From: Brevibacterium moorei
GTDB lineage: Bacteria; Actinomycetota; Actinomycetes; Actinomycetales; Brevibacteriaceae
NCBI RefSeq assembly: GCF_024580735.1
Contig: NZ_JANIJX010000002.1
Location: forward strand, 149,168 to 213,167
Direction: 5' to 3'
DNA: 64,000 nucleotides
Numbering within the stretch: position 1 is the first letter of the stretch; every line of letters begins with the position of its first letter. Below, piece by piece: positions 7,492 to 14,634 of this stretch. A model generated the notes under the pieces. It saw only the letters and a program-made list of their open reading frames with translations. It had not been told where the DNA came from and did not search any database. Position numbers and translations under genes: made by a program.

Positions 7492-8238
7492 GTGACCAAC
7501 ACGAAAAACAGCAACGCCCCCACCCTCAAAACCGAAGCCGTCCCACTCGACTCCCTCACCCCCTGGCCCGGCAACGCCCGCCGGGGTGTCGTCTCCGGAG
7601 TGAAGGAATCCATGATGGTCAACGGAGTGTTCCAGCCGCTGATCGTGCAGAAGTCCACCCGGAAGATCATCGCTGGAAACCATCGCTGGCAGGCGTTGGT
7701 GGAGCTGCACGGGGAGCAGCCGGACAAGTTCGGGCCGACCGTGGACGTGATCATGATCGACGTCAACGACACCAGGGCGTCGAAGATGAACCTGGCCGAC
7801 AACAAGACCTCCGACGACGCCACCTGGGATAATCAGGCACTCCTGGATCAACTGCTGCTGCTGGACGGGGACGATGACCTGACTGGCACAGGGTTCGCGG
7901 ATGATGACCTCAGCGACCTCCAGGCCCTCATGGAGAACGACTTGACCCTGGACGACTTCCAGACTGGGGGCGACGAAGACGGGCCGGAGGATGCGGGAGC
8001 TGCGGGCGTCGAATCGACTGGGATCACGGACGATGGCAGCCGCATGAACGACGAGCAGCGCATCATGATTCTCAACCTCCCCGTGGCGGCGTTCACCTGG
8101 CTGGACGACCAGCTGATCGACCTGTCGGAGGAGTACGGGACCGACTCGAACACGTGGACGATCATCACGGCAATCGAACGCCTCACCGGCAACGCTTGCC
8201 CCGTTCACCAGGACGACCACGCGGAGGGGGCGGCATGA
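7492..8238 (+). CDS. ParB/sulfiredoxin-fold protein
   Basis: 248 aa. The ParB-N-like domain covers about residues 14-110: VPLDSLTPWPGNAR (box I style), then GVFQPLIVQK and the AGNHRWQALV box (61-70) that replaces the GERR box of partition proteins. The C-terminal half is acidic (DGDDDLTGTGFADDD..., GGDEDGPEDAG). GTG 7492 follows GACAGGAG. In phages, ParB-fold proteins of this sort are frequent in operons for DNA modification and terminase regions, where they act as nucleases, CTP/ATP-dependent DNA binders or methyltransferase partners; here it opens the operon that seems to hypermodify DNA. No HTH typical of chromosome-partition ParB is visible. Confidence 0.75.
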   Translation: MTNTKNSNAPTLKTEAVPLDSLTPWPGNARRGVVSGVKESMMVNGVFQPLIVQKSTRKIIAGNHRWQALVELHGEQPDKFGPTVDVIMIDVNDTRASKMNLADNKTSDDATWDNQALLDQLLLLDGDDDLTGTGFADDDLSDLQALMENDLTLDDFQTGGDEDGPEDAGAAGVESTGITDDGSRMNDEQRIMILNLPVAAFTWLDDQLIDLSEEYGTDSNTWTIITAIERLTGNACPVHQDDHAEGAA

Positions 8239-9149
8239 CGGCGCTCAGTCTCGGAGAACGGACGGAAGTACAAGCGTCCCGCGTCCTCACCTCGGACGCG
8301 GCAAGCGCCCTCGTGGGCACGCCCGTAGGAACAACCCTGACGCCGGGCTTCAAGTCCCCGCGGCCCGGAACATACACGGCCGTGGTTGACGCGGAGACCG
8401 GCGACGATATTGCCTACGTGACCCGCCTCCCGGAAGACCGCCGGAAGGAACTCCGCGCGGCCCTCCTCGGGTCGGACAAGATCATGTCCCGGCAGTTGCG
8501 CGGCAAGGGCGCAATGGTCGGCAAGGGCGCATCGTTCGGGTTCATGCCGAAACGCCCCATAGCCGGGAGGGAAGCCTGTTCAGCGTCGATCCTCTCCGGA
8601 CGCATGCCGCAGATTCAGGACATCTTGGACCGCCTGGCCGTCGATCTTGCCGAGCAGTTCGCGGAGCTGAACCGGTCCCAGTTCGACGCTGATTCGGCGC
8701 TGCTGGGTGAGTCGATCCTGAACGACTGGCGTCTGGGAGAGAAGTCCCTCTGGACGTCCGGCGTCATCAACCAGACGACCACGCTCCCCTACCACCGGGA
8801 CGGCAACAACTTCGACACCTGGAGTGCCATGCCGTCGATCCGGTACGGCATGAACGGCGGCCACCTCCACCTCCCCGAATACGACCTCACCCTGCCAATC
8901 GGAGACGGCGACGTGTCATGGTTCTTCGGGAAGAAAGTCGTCCACGGCGTCACCCCGATGCAGCCCCGCCCGGGGAAGAAGGATACGGCCTACCGGTACA
9001 CGTGCGTGTTCTACGCCCTCCAGGGGATGAAGAACTGCCGCACATACGCGGAGGAGACGACGCAGGCCGCCGCCCGCCGGACTGAGCGGGAACGCCGCAT
9101 GGCAGCAGAAGCCCGCGAACAGCTCGGCCTGAACAAGGAACAGGCGTGA
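8235..9149 (+). CDS. TET/JBP-family 2-oxoglutarate/Fe(II) dioxygenase (DNA base hydroxylase)
   Basis: 304 aa, ATGA overlap with the ParB-like gene. The C-terminal half has the double-stranded beta-helix pattern of TET/JBP enzymes: iron ligands H187-x-D189 in YHRDGNN, the GGHLHLPEYDL strand, GDGDVSWFF, iron ligand H237 in VVHGVTP, and the 2-oxoglutarate-binding Arg254 in AYRYTCVFY. TET enzymes oxidise 5-methylcytosine and JBP enzymes oxidise thymine in DNA; phage members of the family start base hypermodification. No cytosine methyltransferase is in the window and the neighbours resemble thymine-modifying enzymes, so thymine to 5-hydroxymethyluracil is the more likely reaction; this is inference. 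The N-terminal ~150 residues are unassigned. Confidence 0.75.
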   Translation: MTALSLGERTEVQASRVLTSDAASALVGTPVGTTLTPGFKSPRPGTYTAVVDAETGDDIAYVTRLPEDRRKELRAALLGSDKIMSRQLRGKGAMVGKGASFGFMPKRPIAGREACSASILSGRMPQIQDILDRLAVDLAEQFAELNRSQFDADSALLGESILNDWRLGEKSLWTSGVINQTTTLPYHRDGNNFDTWSAMPSIRYGMNGGHLHLPEYDLTLPIGDGDVSWFFGKKVVHGVTPMQPRPGKKDTAYRYTCVFYALQGMKNCRTYAEETTQAAARRTERERRMAAEAREQLGLNKEQA

Positions 9150-10060
9150 CAACCGCGCTTGCGAAGGTGAACGCGAAAGCGCTGGGAGACCTATCGCGCT
9201 TCACCTACAACCAGATCACTTCACGCGACATTGACCCCCTGTACCCGATCCTGGCCCGCCTGATCGACACGACTGGAGCGAGCCGGGAACAAGCCGCATG
9301 GCTGTGCGTCCACTATCTGACGTTCTACAACATCGCCTCAGCGCTGGAAGTCTGGCTGACCTCCAACATGGGCCCGGCCGCGCAACCGCCCAGGAAGCTC
9401 CCCTGCGCGACGGAACGACGGGGCAACAGGGCGGAATCCGTCCTGCTTGCGAACATGCGCGGTTGGGTGAACTCCGCCCGCGCGGCCGGGTCTCTCAACA
9501 CGTTCCTGTTCGACGGCCTCCCGACCTCCCGCGCTGAAGCGTGGCGCGAGTTCCGGAGGCGGGTCGAATCAGTGCCGGGGAATGGCCGGTGGGCGAGCTA
9601 CAAGTTGGCGGAAATCGCGCTGGAAGTCCTCAGCGCCCCTTTCGCTATCGGAGACATGGCGCACAAGGACTCATCCGGGCCCCGGAAGGGAATGCGGTTG
9701 ATCTTCCCGAACGCGCCCACGGGGAACTCCGCGGAGGACGTTGCGGAGCTTGACAGGCTGGGCCGCCGGATAACCTCCAGCTTGGCGGAGAGCACAGGCC
9801 TGCCGGTGAGAGTGGAGCACGCGGAGACGATGCTGTGCGACTTCAACGCCCTCACACACGGGGATTACTACACCGGTCGGGACATTGACGTGATGCTGTC
9901 GGTAACACTCGCAGCGCCCGAACCAATGCGCGGCATGATCCTCCAAGCCCGCCACGAATCACTCCCCCACGCGTACCTCGGAGAACTCAACGGGTGGACC
10001 GGCCCCGACAAGGCCCGCAAACGCGTGTTCAAGGAGACCGGGAAGCTGGTGACACGATGA
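9146..10060 (+). CDS. Probable aGPT-Pplase / amino acid:DNA transferase family protein
   Basis: 304 aa, all-helical, GTGA overlap with the dioxygenase gene. Marks of the family that substitutes phosphorylated hydroxymethyluracil in DNA: N-terminal FTYNQITSRDIDPLYPI (19-35) and WLCVHYLTFYNIASA (52-66); central GNGRWASYKLAEIALEVL (146-162), like the DNA-glycosylase-type helical core; C-terminal ETMLCDF (227-233) followed by YYTGRDID (241-248). In phages such as ViI and M6 these proteins attach an amino acid to the activated base. The substrate here cannot be deduced. The assignment rests on motif memory without a search, but the gene context (dioxygenase before, kinase after) supports it. Confidence 0.6.
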   Translation: MTTALAKVNAKALGDLSRFTYNQITSRDIDPLYPILARLIDTTGASREQAAWLCVHYLTFYNIASALEVWLTSNMGPAAQPPRKLPCATERRGNRAESVLLANMRGWVNSARAAGSLNTFLFDGLPTSRAEAWREFRRRVESVPGNGRWASYKLAEIALEVLSAPFAIGDMAHKDSSGPRKGMRLIFPNAPTGNSAEDVAELDRLGRRITSSLAESTGLPVRVEHAETMLCDFNALTHGDYYTGRDIDVMLSVTLAAPEPMRGMILQARHESLPHAYLGELNGWTGPDKARKRVFKETGKLVTR

Positions 10061-10956
10061 CCGTCCACCTTGACGGCATGGGCTGGCTCGGAAGCACCCT
10101 GGCCGTCAACCTGGAACGCAACGGCATTGACTTCACGTGGAGTGACATTGATTCCTGGCGGACAGCCTGGAGGGCTTCCAACGGTGTCGTATACCCCGAC
10201 GGTGACCCGCTGGCAGTTCGCGGACTGGAAGCGTGGGACCGCTGGTATGCGCAGGGCCTACTCCCGGAGTCTGCCGCCTGCCGGGCCGCGTTCGGATACA
10301 CCCAGGTCACCGTGCCCCACGGCGGAACCTATCGGCCGCTGGAGTTCTGGCCGGGCGTGAAGCGCGCCCCGGGATTGTCGGCGTACATCGTCAACGTGGC
10401 CGCGGTCGTGAAGTGGGCGCGCTCCAGATACTCGGACCGCAGGCGGGACTCTGCGCCGGAAGGATCGCTGGAAGTCGTCGCCCGGGGCAACGGGCGGATG
10501 CTGAAGCGGTACGTGTGGGGCTGGACCGCGCGAGCCCGGATCAAACTACCCGCCGAAGCGCGGGCAGTCATCGACTCCGGGGCCGGTCTGGAGCTGTACG
10601 GCCTGGTCAACAAGTTCGAGAAAGTGCATGTGACGTCCATCCCCGGCGAACCCGGCCAGTTCAAGCTGGGAACGTCGTCCCGGCCCGGAGTGTCGAACCG
10701 GCGGCCGGAAGCAGCGCTGAGGGACTTCGCCAAGCGTGTAGGCCAGGCCGAAACCCTGTTCCCAGGATTGACCGTCTTAGACGCCGATTCGCCCGTTGAG
10801 GGTTGGCGGCCGTTCCCAGCCCGGCCTGACTACACGGTTAGGCGCGCGCCCAGCGGGATCGAACTTCCCAGCGCGGGATCGTCTGGAGTCCGTCTAGCGC
10901 CCGTCATCGTGCAATCGGCGCTGGACCTCATCGGTGAAGCGGAGGCGAAGAAATGA
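10057..10956 (+). CDS. DAO-like FAD-dependent oxidoreductase, first copy
   Basis: 299 aa, ATGA overlap. The N-terminus has the FAD-binding Rossmann start: LDGMGWLGSTLA (GxGxxG at residues 7-12) with the next strand ending FTWSDID, where the acidic residue would bind ribose. The C-terminus has PVEGWRPF and SSGVRLAPVI, which match the second FAD-binding segment of glycine/D-amino-acid oxidase-type enzymes (G.RP...SG...AP). The middle is divergent and shorter than in ordinary amino acid oxidases (about 370 aa). A FAD enzyme of this class in a thymine-hypermodification operon would be expected to oxidise an amine or amino acid already linked to the base. About one third to two fifths identical by eye to the next gene. 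Confidence 0.7.
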   Translation: MTVHLDGMGWLGSTLAVNLERNGIDFTWSDIDSWRTAWRASNGVVYPDGDPLAVRGLEAWDRWYAQGLLPESAACRAAFGYTQVTVPHGGTYRPLEFWPGVKRAPGLSAYIVNVAAVVKWARSRYSDRRRDSAPEGSLEVVARGNGRMLKRYVWGWTARARIKLPAEARAVIDSGAGLELYGLVNKFEKVHVTSIPGEPGQFKLGTSSRPGVSNRRPEAALRDFAKRVGQAETLFPGLTVLDADSPVEGWRPFPARPDYTVRRAPSGIELPSAGSSGVRLAPVIVQSALDLIGEAEAKK

Positions 10957-11846
10957 GCCTGCATATCGAGGGCATGGGGTGGATCGGTTCGGCGCTTGCC
11001 CTGCAGTTGGCGGCGCACGGGATCGAGTTCACCTGGAACGACAACGACTCACCCGTGACCGCCTGGAAGGCGACGAACGGTGTAGTAATGCCAGACGTCA
11101 AACCGCGCTACGTCCAGAACAAGCGCGCCTGGGACGTTTGGGCGCGGTCGGGTATCTTCCCGAAGGGGACCGTCACCCCCGCGGTGTTCGCCTTTTTCTC
11201 GAAGAAGCCCCCGCAGTACGCCAAATACAAGCCCGTCGAACTATGGCCCGGAGTCAAGTGCACTCCGCCAAGCGAAACGACGTACATCGTTGACGTGCCT
11301 GCGATTGTCTCCAGTACGCGGGAACGGTTCGCGGGCCGCCGCCGGGATTCCGCGCCTGAGGGATCGACAATCGCGGTGGCTCACGGTTTCTCCTCCCGGA
11401 CAGTCCGGCTCGAATGGGGGTGGACCGCGCCCGCGCGGTTGACGCTCCCCCCGGAAGCTCAGGACGCGTTGGACAGGGTTGGAGGGCTCCAGCTGTACGG
11501 ACGACCTCAGCGGTCTGTCGTCGCATACGCAACGTCCGTCCCGTCCAAGCCCGGGCGGTTCCTCATCGGAACCTCCCGCATTCATACTCCCCGGCGTCAC
11601 CCGGATACGGCGCTGAGGCATCTCGGACAACGCATCGAGCAGCTACAGACACACTTCCCCGGCGTCATCGTTGAGGAGGTCGGTGCGCCGGTTGAGGGCT
11701 GGAGGCCGTACGGGGCAGACCCGGATGATCTGACGCCGCTGAAGGCCGGGCGGCGCATCATTGTTCCCCCGGCTCATCATTCTGGCGTCCGTGCTGCGCC
11801 GGAGATTATCGGCGGAATGCTGAAGGCGTTGAAGGTGACGACGTGA
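10953..11846 (+). CDS. DAO-like FAD-dependent oxidoreductase, second copy
   Basis: 297 aa, ATGA overlap with the first copy, from which it clearly arose by duplication: IEGMGWIGSALA, FTWNDNDS, ELWPGVK, RRRDSAPEGS, WGWTAPARL, PVEGWRPY and HSGVRAAPEII all align with the corresponding segments. Retention of both copies, each with a full FAD-binding signature, suggests that they catalyse two successive steps or form a heterodimer. Function is inferred from the fold and context only. Confidence 0.7.
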   Translation: MSLHIEGMGWIGSALALQLAAHGIEFTWNDNDSPVTAWKATNGVVMPDVKPRYVQNKRAWDVWARSGIFPKGTVTPAVFAFFSKKPPQYAKYKPVELWPGVKCTPPSETTYIVDVPAIVSSTRERFAGRRRDSAPEGSTIAVAHGFSSRTVRLEWGWTAPARLTLPPEAQDALDRVGGLQLYGRPQRSVVAYATSVPSKPGRFLIGTSRIHTPRRHPDTALRHLGQRIEQLQTHFPGVIVEEVGAPVEGWRPYGADPDDLTPLKAGRRIIVPPAHHSGVRAAPEIIGGMLKALKVTT

Positions 11847-12397
11847 GGCGGCGGGCGGTGTACCTGATTGGCGGGCCGGGGACGGGCAAGTCTACGACGG
11901 TCCGGCATGTGCTCAACGGGGTGCGGTTGGACCCGCCGGACGCGGCCGGGGATGCTTGGCCGCTGCTGAAGGTCCAGCCGTTCCGGGGCCGGTCGGGCGC
12001 GTATCTGGGAGTGCGCGGGGGCCGGTTCCCGGGGACGGATCGGCTGAGCATGGCGGTGTCTCCTCAGGCGGTGGAGTGGGCGTTGTCGAACCGGGTTCCG
12101 GAGATTGTCGTGGGTGAGGGCGCGCGGTTGGGTACGGCGAAGTTCTTGGCGGCGTTGTCGTCGTCGTGTGATCTGTTGGTGGGGCATTTGGTGGCGGCGG
12201 AGTATGTGACGGCTGAGCGGTTTGCTGTGCGGGGGTCGGCTCAGTCGGATTCGTGGGTTGCTGGGAGGGTGACGGCTGCGGCGAATGCTGCGCAGGATTT
12301 GGAGGGTGCTGGGGTTCGGGTGTTGGAGGTGGATACGTCGGCGGCGGGGCCTGGTGAGGTGGCGGCGGTGTTCCGGGATCATCTCAGGTTGGGGTGA
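11843..12397 (+). CDS. P-loop kinase, candidate 5-hydroxymethyl-dU DNA kinase
   Basis: 184 aa from GTG 11843, overlapping the FAD gene stop. Walker A GGPGTGKST is at residues 10-18; VVGEGARLG (89-97) looks like the acidic/Arg site after the Walker B strand; RGSAQSDSWVAGRVT (130-144) resembles the conserved basic Q..SW..GR.T segment of phage kinases that phosphorylate hydroxymethyluracil in DNA. In known pathways the (pyro)phosphate is the leaving group for the amino acid transferase. It ends the operon; alternatives are a nucleotide kinase or another small P-loop kinase. Confidence 0.65.
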   Translation: MRRRAVYLIGGPGTGKSTTVRHVLNGVRLDPPDAAGDAWPLLKVQPFRGRSGAYLGVRGGRFPGTDRLSMAVSPQAVEWALSNRVPEIVVGEGARLGTAKFLAALSSSCDLLVGHLVAAEYVTAERFAVRGSAQSDSWVAGRVTAAANAAQDLEGAGVRVLEVDTSAAGPGEVAAVFRDHLRLG

Positions 12398-12419
12398 TTG
12401 GCGGGCCTCCGGATTTGTT

Positions 12420-12442
12420 TTCTACCGTTGACTACGGTAGAA
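12420..12442. promoter_or_regulatory. Inverted repeat after the modification operon
   Basis: TTCTACCG (12420-12427) pairs perfectly with CGGTAGAA (12435-12442) around TTGACTA. T-rich on the left and A-rich on the right, so it can act as a bidirectional terminator; the loop also contains TTGACT, so an operator overlapping a -35 is the other reading. It sits just upstream of an exceptionally strong ribosome-binding site (AAAGGAGGTGA). Confidence 0.5.
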
Positions 12443-12465
12443 TAAAGGTATGAAAGGAGGTGAAC

Positions 12466-12597
12466 ATGACATGGGATGAGATACTCAACCACCTCAGCCA
12501 AGCCGCCGGAATCATCTCACTCGGATACGTGATCTACTCGGATCAACGGAACCGGAGAGAAGACAAGAAGCGGAAGGACGAGGAGGATAACGAGTAA
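12466..12597 (+). CDS. Tiny possible membrane protein
   Basis: 43 aa: MTWDEILNHL, a hydrophobic stretch AAGIISLGYVIY, then a very charged tail DQRNRREDKKRKDEEDNE. The strongest ribosome-binding site of the region (GGAGGTGA) precedes it by 5 bases. One short membrane-anchoring helix with a cytoplasmic charged tail is the simplest reading. No family known to me. It is followed by a strong hairpin, so it may be transcribed separately. Confidence 0.55.
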   Translation: MTWDEILNHLSQAAGIISLGYVIYSDQRNRREDKKRKDEEDNE

Positions 12598-12605
12598 ACA
12601 GAACC

Positions 12606-12642
12606 CCCCGCCCGGAACTAGACCAATTAGCTCCGGGCGGGG
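12606..12642 (+). terminator. GC-rich hairpin, likely terminator
   Basis: Perfect 11-bp stem CCCCGCCCGGA (12606-12616) with 12632-12642 and a 15-base loop, directly after the tiny gene at 12466. Confidence 0.55.
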
Positions 12643-12662
12643 CCTCACCCCAGGATAGGACA

Positions 12663-12830
12663 ATGAACAACATGAAACCAGCAGCACTAGCCGCAATCAC
12701 CTGCACCCTGGCAATCGCCTGCACGACCGCAGACCACACGGCCCTCAAGGTCGTCTTCGCCGCGGGAGCCATCGTCACGGCCGTAGCGTCGATCCGCGCA
12801 GCCAACGCGGAACGCAAGGACCACCGGTGA
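12663..12830 (+). CDS. Small two-helix membrane protein
   Basis: 55 aa (MNNMKPAALAAITCTLAIAC...). Two hydrophobic segments, about residues 7-20 and 28-44, with a basic start and a basic end (AANAERKDHR), fit two membrane helices with both ends in the cytoplasm. AGGATAGGA precedes the ATG. GTGA overlap with the next gene. It might be a phage membrane protein for host takeover or exclusion; nothing specific can be said. Confidence 0.55.
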   Translation: MNNMKPAALAAITCTLAIACTTADHTALKVVFAAGAIVTAVASIRAANAERKDHR

Positions 12831-13018
12831 TCCACTACCTGTCACTAGCCGACGTGGCCGCCCGATTGGGCCTAGCTGACTCCCGGAGCCTGTCGAAGTA
12901 TCAGCTCCCGGAGCCGGATGCGAAGATCGGGCGGGCGCGGGGGTGGCTCCCGGAGACCATCGACCGGTGGAATGCCGGGCGGCCTGGTCACGGTGGGCGG
13001 CCTCCGAAGTCGGAGTGA
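12827..13018 (+). CDS. Excisionase/AlpA-like helix-turn-helix protein
   Basis: 63 aa from GTG 12827 overlapping the upstream stop. LSLADVAARLGLADSRSLSKYQLPEPD is a winged helix-turn-helix of the AlpA/excisionase type, followed by RGWLPETIDRWNAGRPGHGG, the usual 'G.w...tI..W...R' ending. It could be the phage excisionase or a small regulator. A strong terminator follows. Confidence 0.7.
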   Translation: MIHYLSLADVAARLGLADSRSLSKYQLPEPDAKIGRARGWLPETIDRWNAGRPGHGGRPPKSE

Positions 13019-13023
13019 GGGGA

Positions 13024-13053
13024 CGGCCGGGCGGACAGTGGTTCGCCCGGCCG
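13024..13053 (+). terminator. Terminator hairpin
   Basis: Perfect 10-bp stem CGGCCGGGCG (13024-13033) with 13044-13053 and a 10-base loop, followed by CTTTACC. It separates the HTH gene from early promoter copy 2. Confidence 0.7.
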
Positions 13054-13055
13054 CT

Positions 13056-13114
13056 TTACCTCCAGCCGTGCAATGTGTTATAGTATAAACATAAGCACGG
13101 GGGAACGAGCCCCC
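13056..13114 (+). promoter_or_regulatory. Early promoter, copy 2, with operator and leader hairpin
   Basis: -35 TTACCT (13056-13061), 17-base spacer, -10 TATAGT (13079-13084). The palindrome GTTATAGTATAAA (13077-13089) has one mismatch compared with copies 1, 3 and 4. Leader hairpin GGGGG (13099-13103) with CCCCC (13110-13114), loop AACGAG. Confidence 0.75.
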
Positions 13115-13137
13115 GGCTAACCGGGAAGGAACCCGCC

Positions 13138-13398
13138 ATGACCGCGAAACTCACCGCCGCAGACCTCAAGACCGCGCTCAACACCATTCAATCCAAAGAC
13201 TTCGCCGGATACACACTTTCCATGCACGAAGGTGAAGTCGTGTCCCTCATGACACTTGCGTACGTCCTCGAAGTAACCCCGCAGAAAATCGCAGCAACCG
13301 CCAAGCGTCTCGGCTTGGAAGTATTCGCACCGCACGGCCACCAGAACAAGGAAGCAAACTTCAAGGCCGTGAAGGTCGAATCCATCAACGCACTGTAG
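13138..13398 (+). CDS. Small phage protein behind early promoter copy 2
   Basis: 86 aa: MTAKLTAADLKTALNTIQ... The middle (VVSLMTLAYVLEVTPQKIAATAKRLGLEVFAP) reads like a helix-turn-helix, so this may be a small DNA-binding regulator. AAGGAAC ribosome-binding site. It is the only gene before a hairpin at 13452, so it looks like a one-gene unit under repressor control. Confidence 0.7.
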   Translation: MTAKLTAADLKTALNTIQSKDFAGYTLSMHEGEVVSLMTLAYVLEVTPQKIAATAKRLGLEVFAPHGHQNKEANFKAVKVESINAL

Positions 13399-13451
13399 CG
13401 TAGCAGCCGCACGCAGGGTATCCGCTCGTCCGAGCCGGACGGCTTAACAAC

Positions 13452-13484
13452 CCGGGCCCCGGACCAACTCAGGTTCGGGCCCGG
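13452..13484 (+). terminator. GC-rich hairpin
   Basis: CCGGGCCC (13452-13459) pairs with GGGCCCGG (13477-13484), 17-base loop. Lies in the 135-base gap after the gene at 13138. TAGGCT at 13491-13496 just beyond may be the -10 of the next gene. Confidence 0.5.
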
Positions 13485-13533
13485 CCCGTGTAGGCTGAAA
13501 ACCACCACCCCAACCCGCAAGGAGAACGACACC

Positions 13534-13722
13534 ATGAGCACCCCCACCCCGCGCGAACCCGGGATCAAGTACGACACCAAGGTCATGAACCTAATCGTGC
13601 AAGACCGGAAAGACCGGAAGAAGTACGAGAAGATGTTGGAGAAGGGTTGGGAGGTCGAACTGGTGCAGCCCCGCCGGTTCTGGCGCGGTTCCACCTACAC
13701 GTTCCGCCGCCGCAAAGGCTGA
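13534..13722 (+). CDS. Small basic phage protein
   Basis: 62 aa, starting MSTPTPREPGIKYDTKVMNL, rich in Lys/Arg (DRKDRKKYEKMLEKGWEVE, RRFWRGSTYTFRRRKG). AAGGAGAAC ribosome-binding site. The 'YEKMLEKGWEVELVQ' pattern is that of small proteins with a DUF4177-like strand; binding to nucleic acid is possible because of the charge. Confidence 0.65.
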   Translation: MSTPTPREPGIKYDTKVMNLIVQDRKDRKKYEKMLEKGWEVELVQPRRFWRGSTYTFRRRKG

Positions 13723-13743
13723 ACACATGGGATAATCGGGGGT

Positions 13744-13950
13744 ATGGCACCCATCCCGGAACCCCGCGAATACACTACCGGCGACATAACCTGGCTGGCC
13801 GAACTAGCCGCCCCAGTAGACACCATCGCCACCCGATGCGGCCGCACCCCCGAAGCCCTCGCCGCCGCCTACGAGTTCAACCAGCGCCTCCGAGACCGTC
13901 GCGCGAAGGCCGTAGATACGCGACACGCGCTGAACCGTCAAGCCTGGTAA
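13744..13950 (+). CDS. Small HTH-like phage protein, leaderless start
   Basis: 68 aa: MAPIPEPREYTTGDITWLAELAAPVDTIATRCGRTPEALAAAYEF..., with a helix-turn-helix-like middle. No ribosome-binding site is visible; GATAAT (13731-13736) ends 7 bases before the ATG, so transcription probably begins at the start codon (leaderless). Confidence 0.6.
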   Translation: MAPIPEPREYTTGDITWLAELAAPVDTIATRCGRTPEALAAAYEFNQRLRDRRAKAVDTRHALNRQAW

Positions 13951-13976
13951 CCAGCCTCCAGCGGTATCCTGACGTG

Positions 13977-13991
13977 TAACCCGTTCGTTAC
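13977..13991. repeat. 15-bp repeat TAACCCGTTCGTTAC, copy 1
   Basis: The identical 15 bases occur at 18101-18115. In this copy the preceding G completes GTAAC-N6-GTTAC, an inverted repeat, so it may be a protein-binding site. It lies between the small HTH gene and the gene at 14008. Confidence 0.5.
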
Positions 13992-14007
13992 GCGCCAGGA
14001 GACCGCC

Positions 14008-14634
14008 GTGAACCAACGCACTGTCGAACCATCGTGGATGCTGTGCCCCGCCTGCACCCGCACCACCTACCAACTCATCCGCCCCACCTGCGTTATCTGC
14101 CAGGGCGCGGGCTGGCTCCGACTCGGAGACCCTGCCCTGTCCATCTACGACCCGGAGACCGTGGCCACCGCCGTCCGGTACGCGCTGGAAGCCTACGCCC
14201 GGGACATTGCCGCGGACATGCACCTGAGCATCCCCCGGCAGACCCTCCTCTCAGCCGCGCTGGGCAACCTGATTGACGCGGGCCTGCTCTGGGAGGAGAC
14301 CAGCCGCCCGGCCCCGCCGAAGTTCGATACCGCCCGGGAGCTGGCGGAGCACGTCACCGGCGTGCAGTTGACCCTGTTCGACATGAACGTGTCCGACCCT
14401 GCCCTGCCCTTGTACGCGTACACGGAGGAGGACCGGCCCCTTGCGCGCGGCCTCCCCGTCCTGTCCGCGTCCGGACACCCGTCCGCCCTGTCCATGCTGG
14501 CCGACCCCGCGGACCCGCTGGGAGACACCCGCCGGGACGCGCGGGAGCACCGGTACCGGCTGCAGCGCGCCCGCACCCTGCTGGACGCCCACGCCGGGGC
14601 CGCTGGCCACCGCCGCCGGAAGGTGGCCGCCTGA
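14008..14634 (+). CDS. Hypothetical protein with N-terminal zinc ribbon, before the terminase
   Basis: 208 aa from GTG 14008 with GGAGACC upstream. CPACTRTTYQLIRPTCVICQGAGW gives two Cys-x2-Cys pairs (C13/C16 and C28/C31). The middle is helical (ETVATAVRYALEAYARDIAAD). The C-terminus has a charged helix DAREHRYRLQRARTLLD. Its stop shares one base with the small terminase start, so it belongs to the packaging operon. Not recognised. Confidence 0.7.
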   Translation: MNQRTVEPSWMLCPACTRTTYQLIRPTCVICQGAGWLRLGDPALSIYDPETVATAVRYALEAYARDIAADMHLSIPRQTLLSAALGNLIDAGLLWEETSRPAPPKFDTARELAEHVTGVQLTLFDMNVSDPALPLYAYTEEDRPLARGLPVLSASGHPSALSMLADPADPLGDTRRDAREHRYRLQRARTLLDAHAGAAGHRRRKVAA

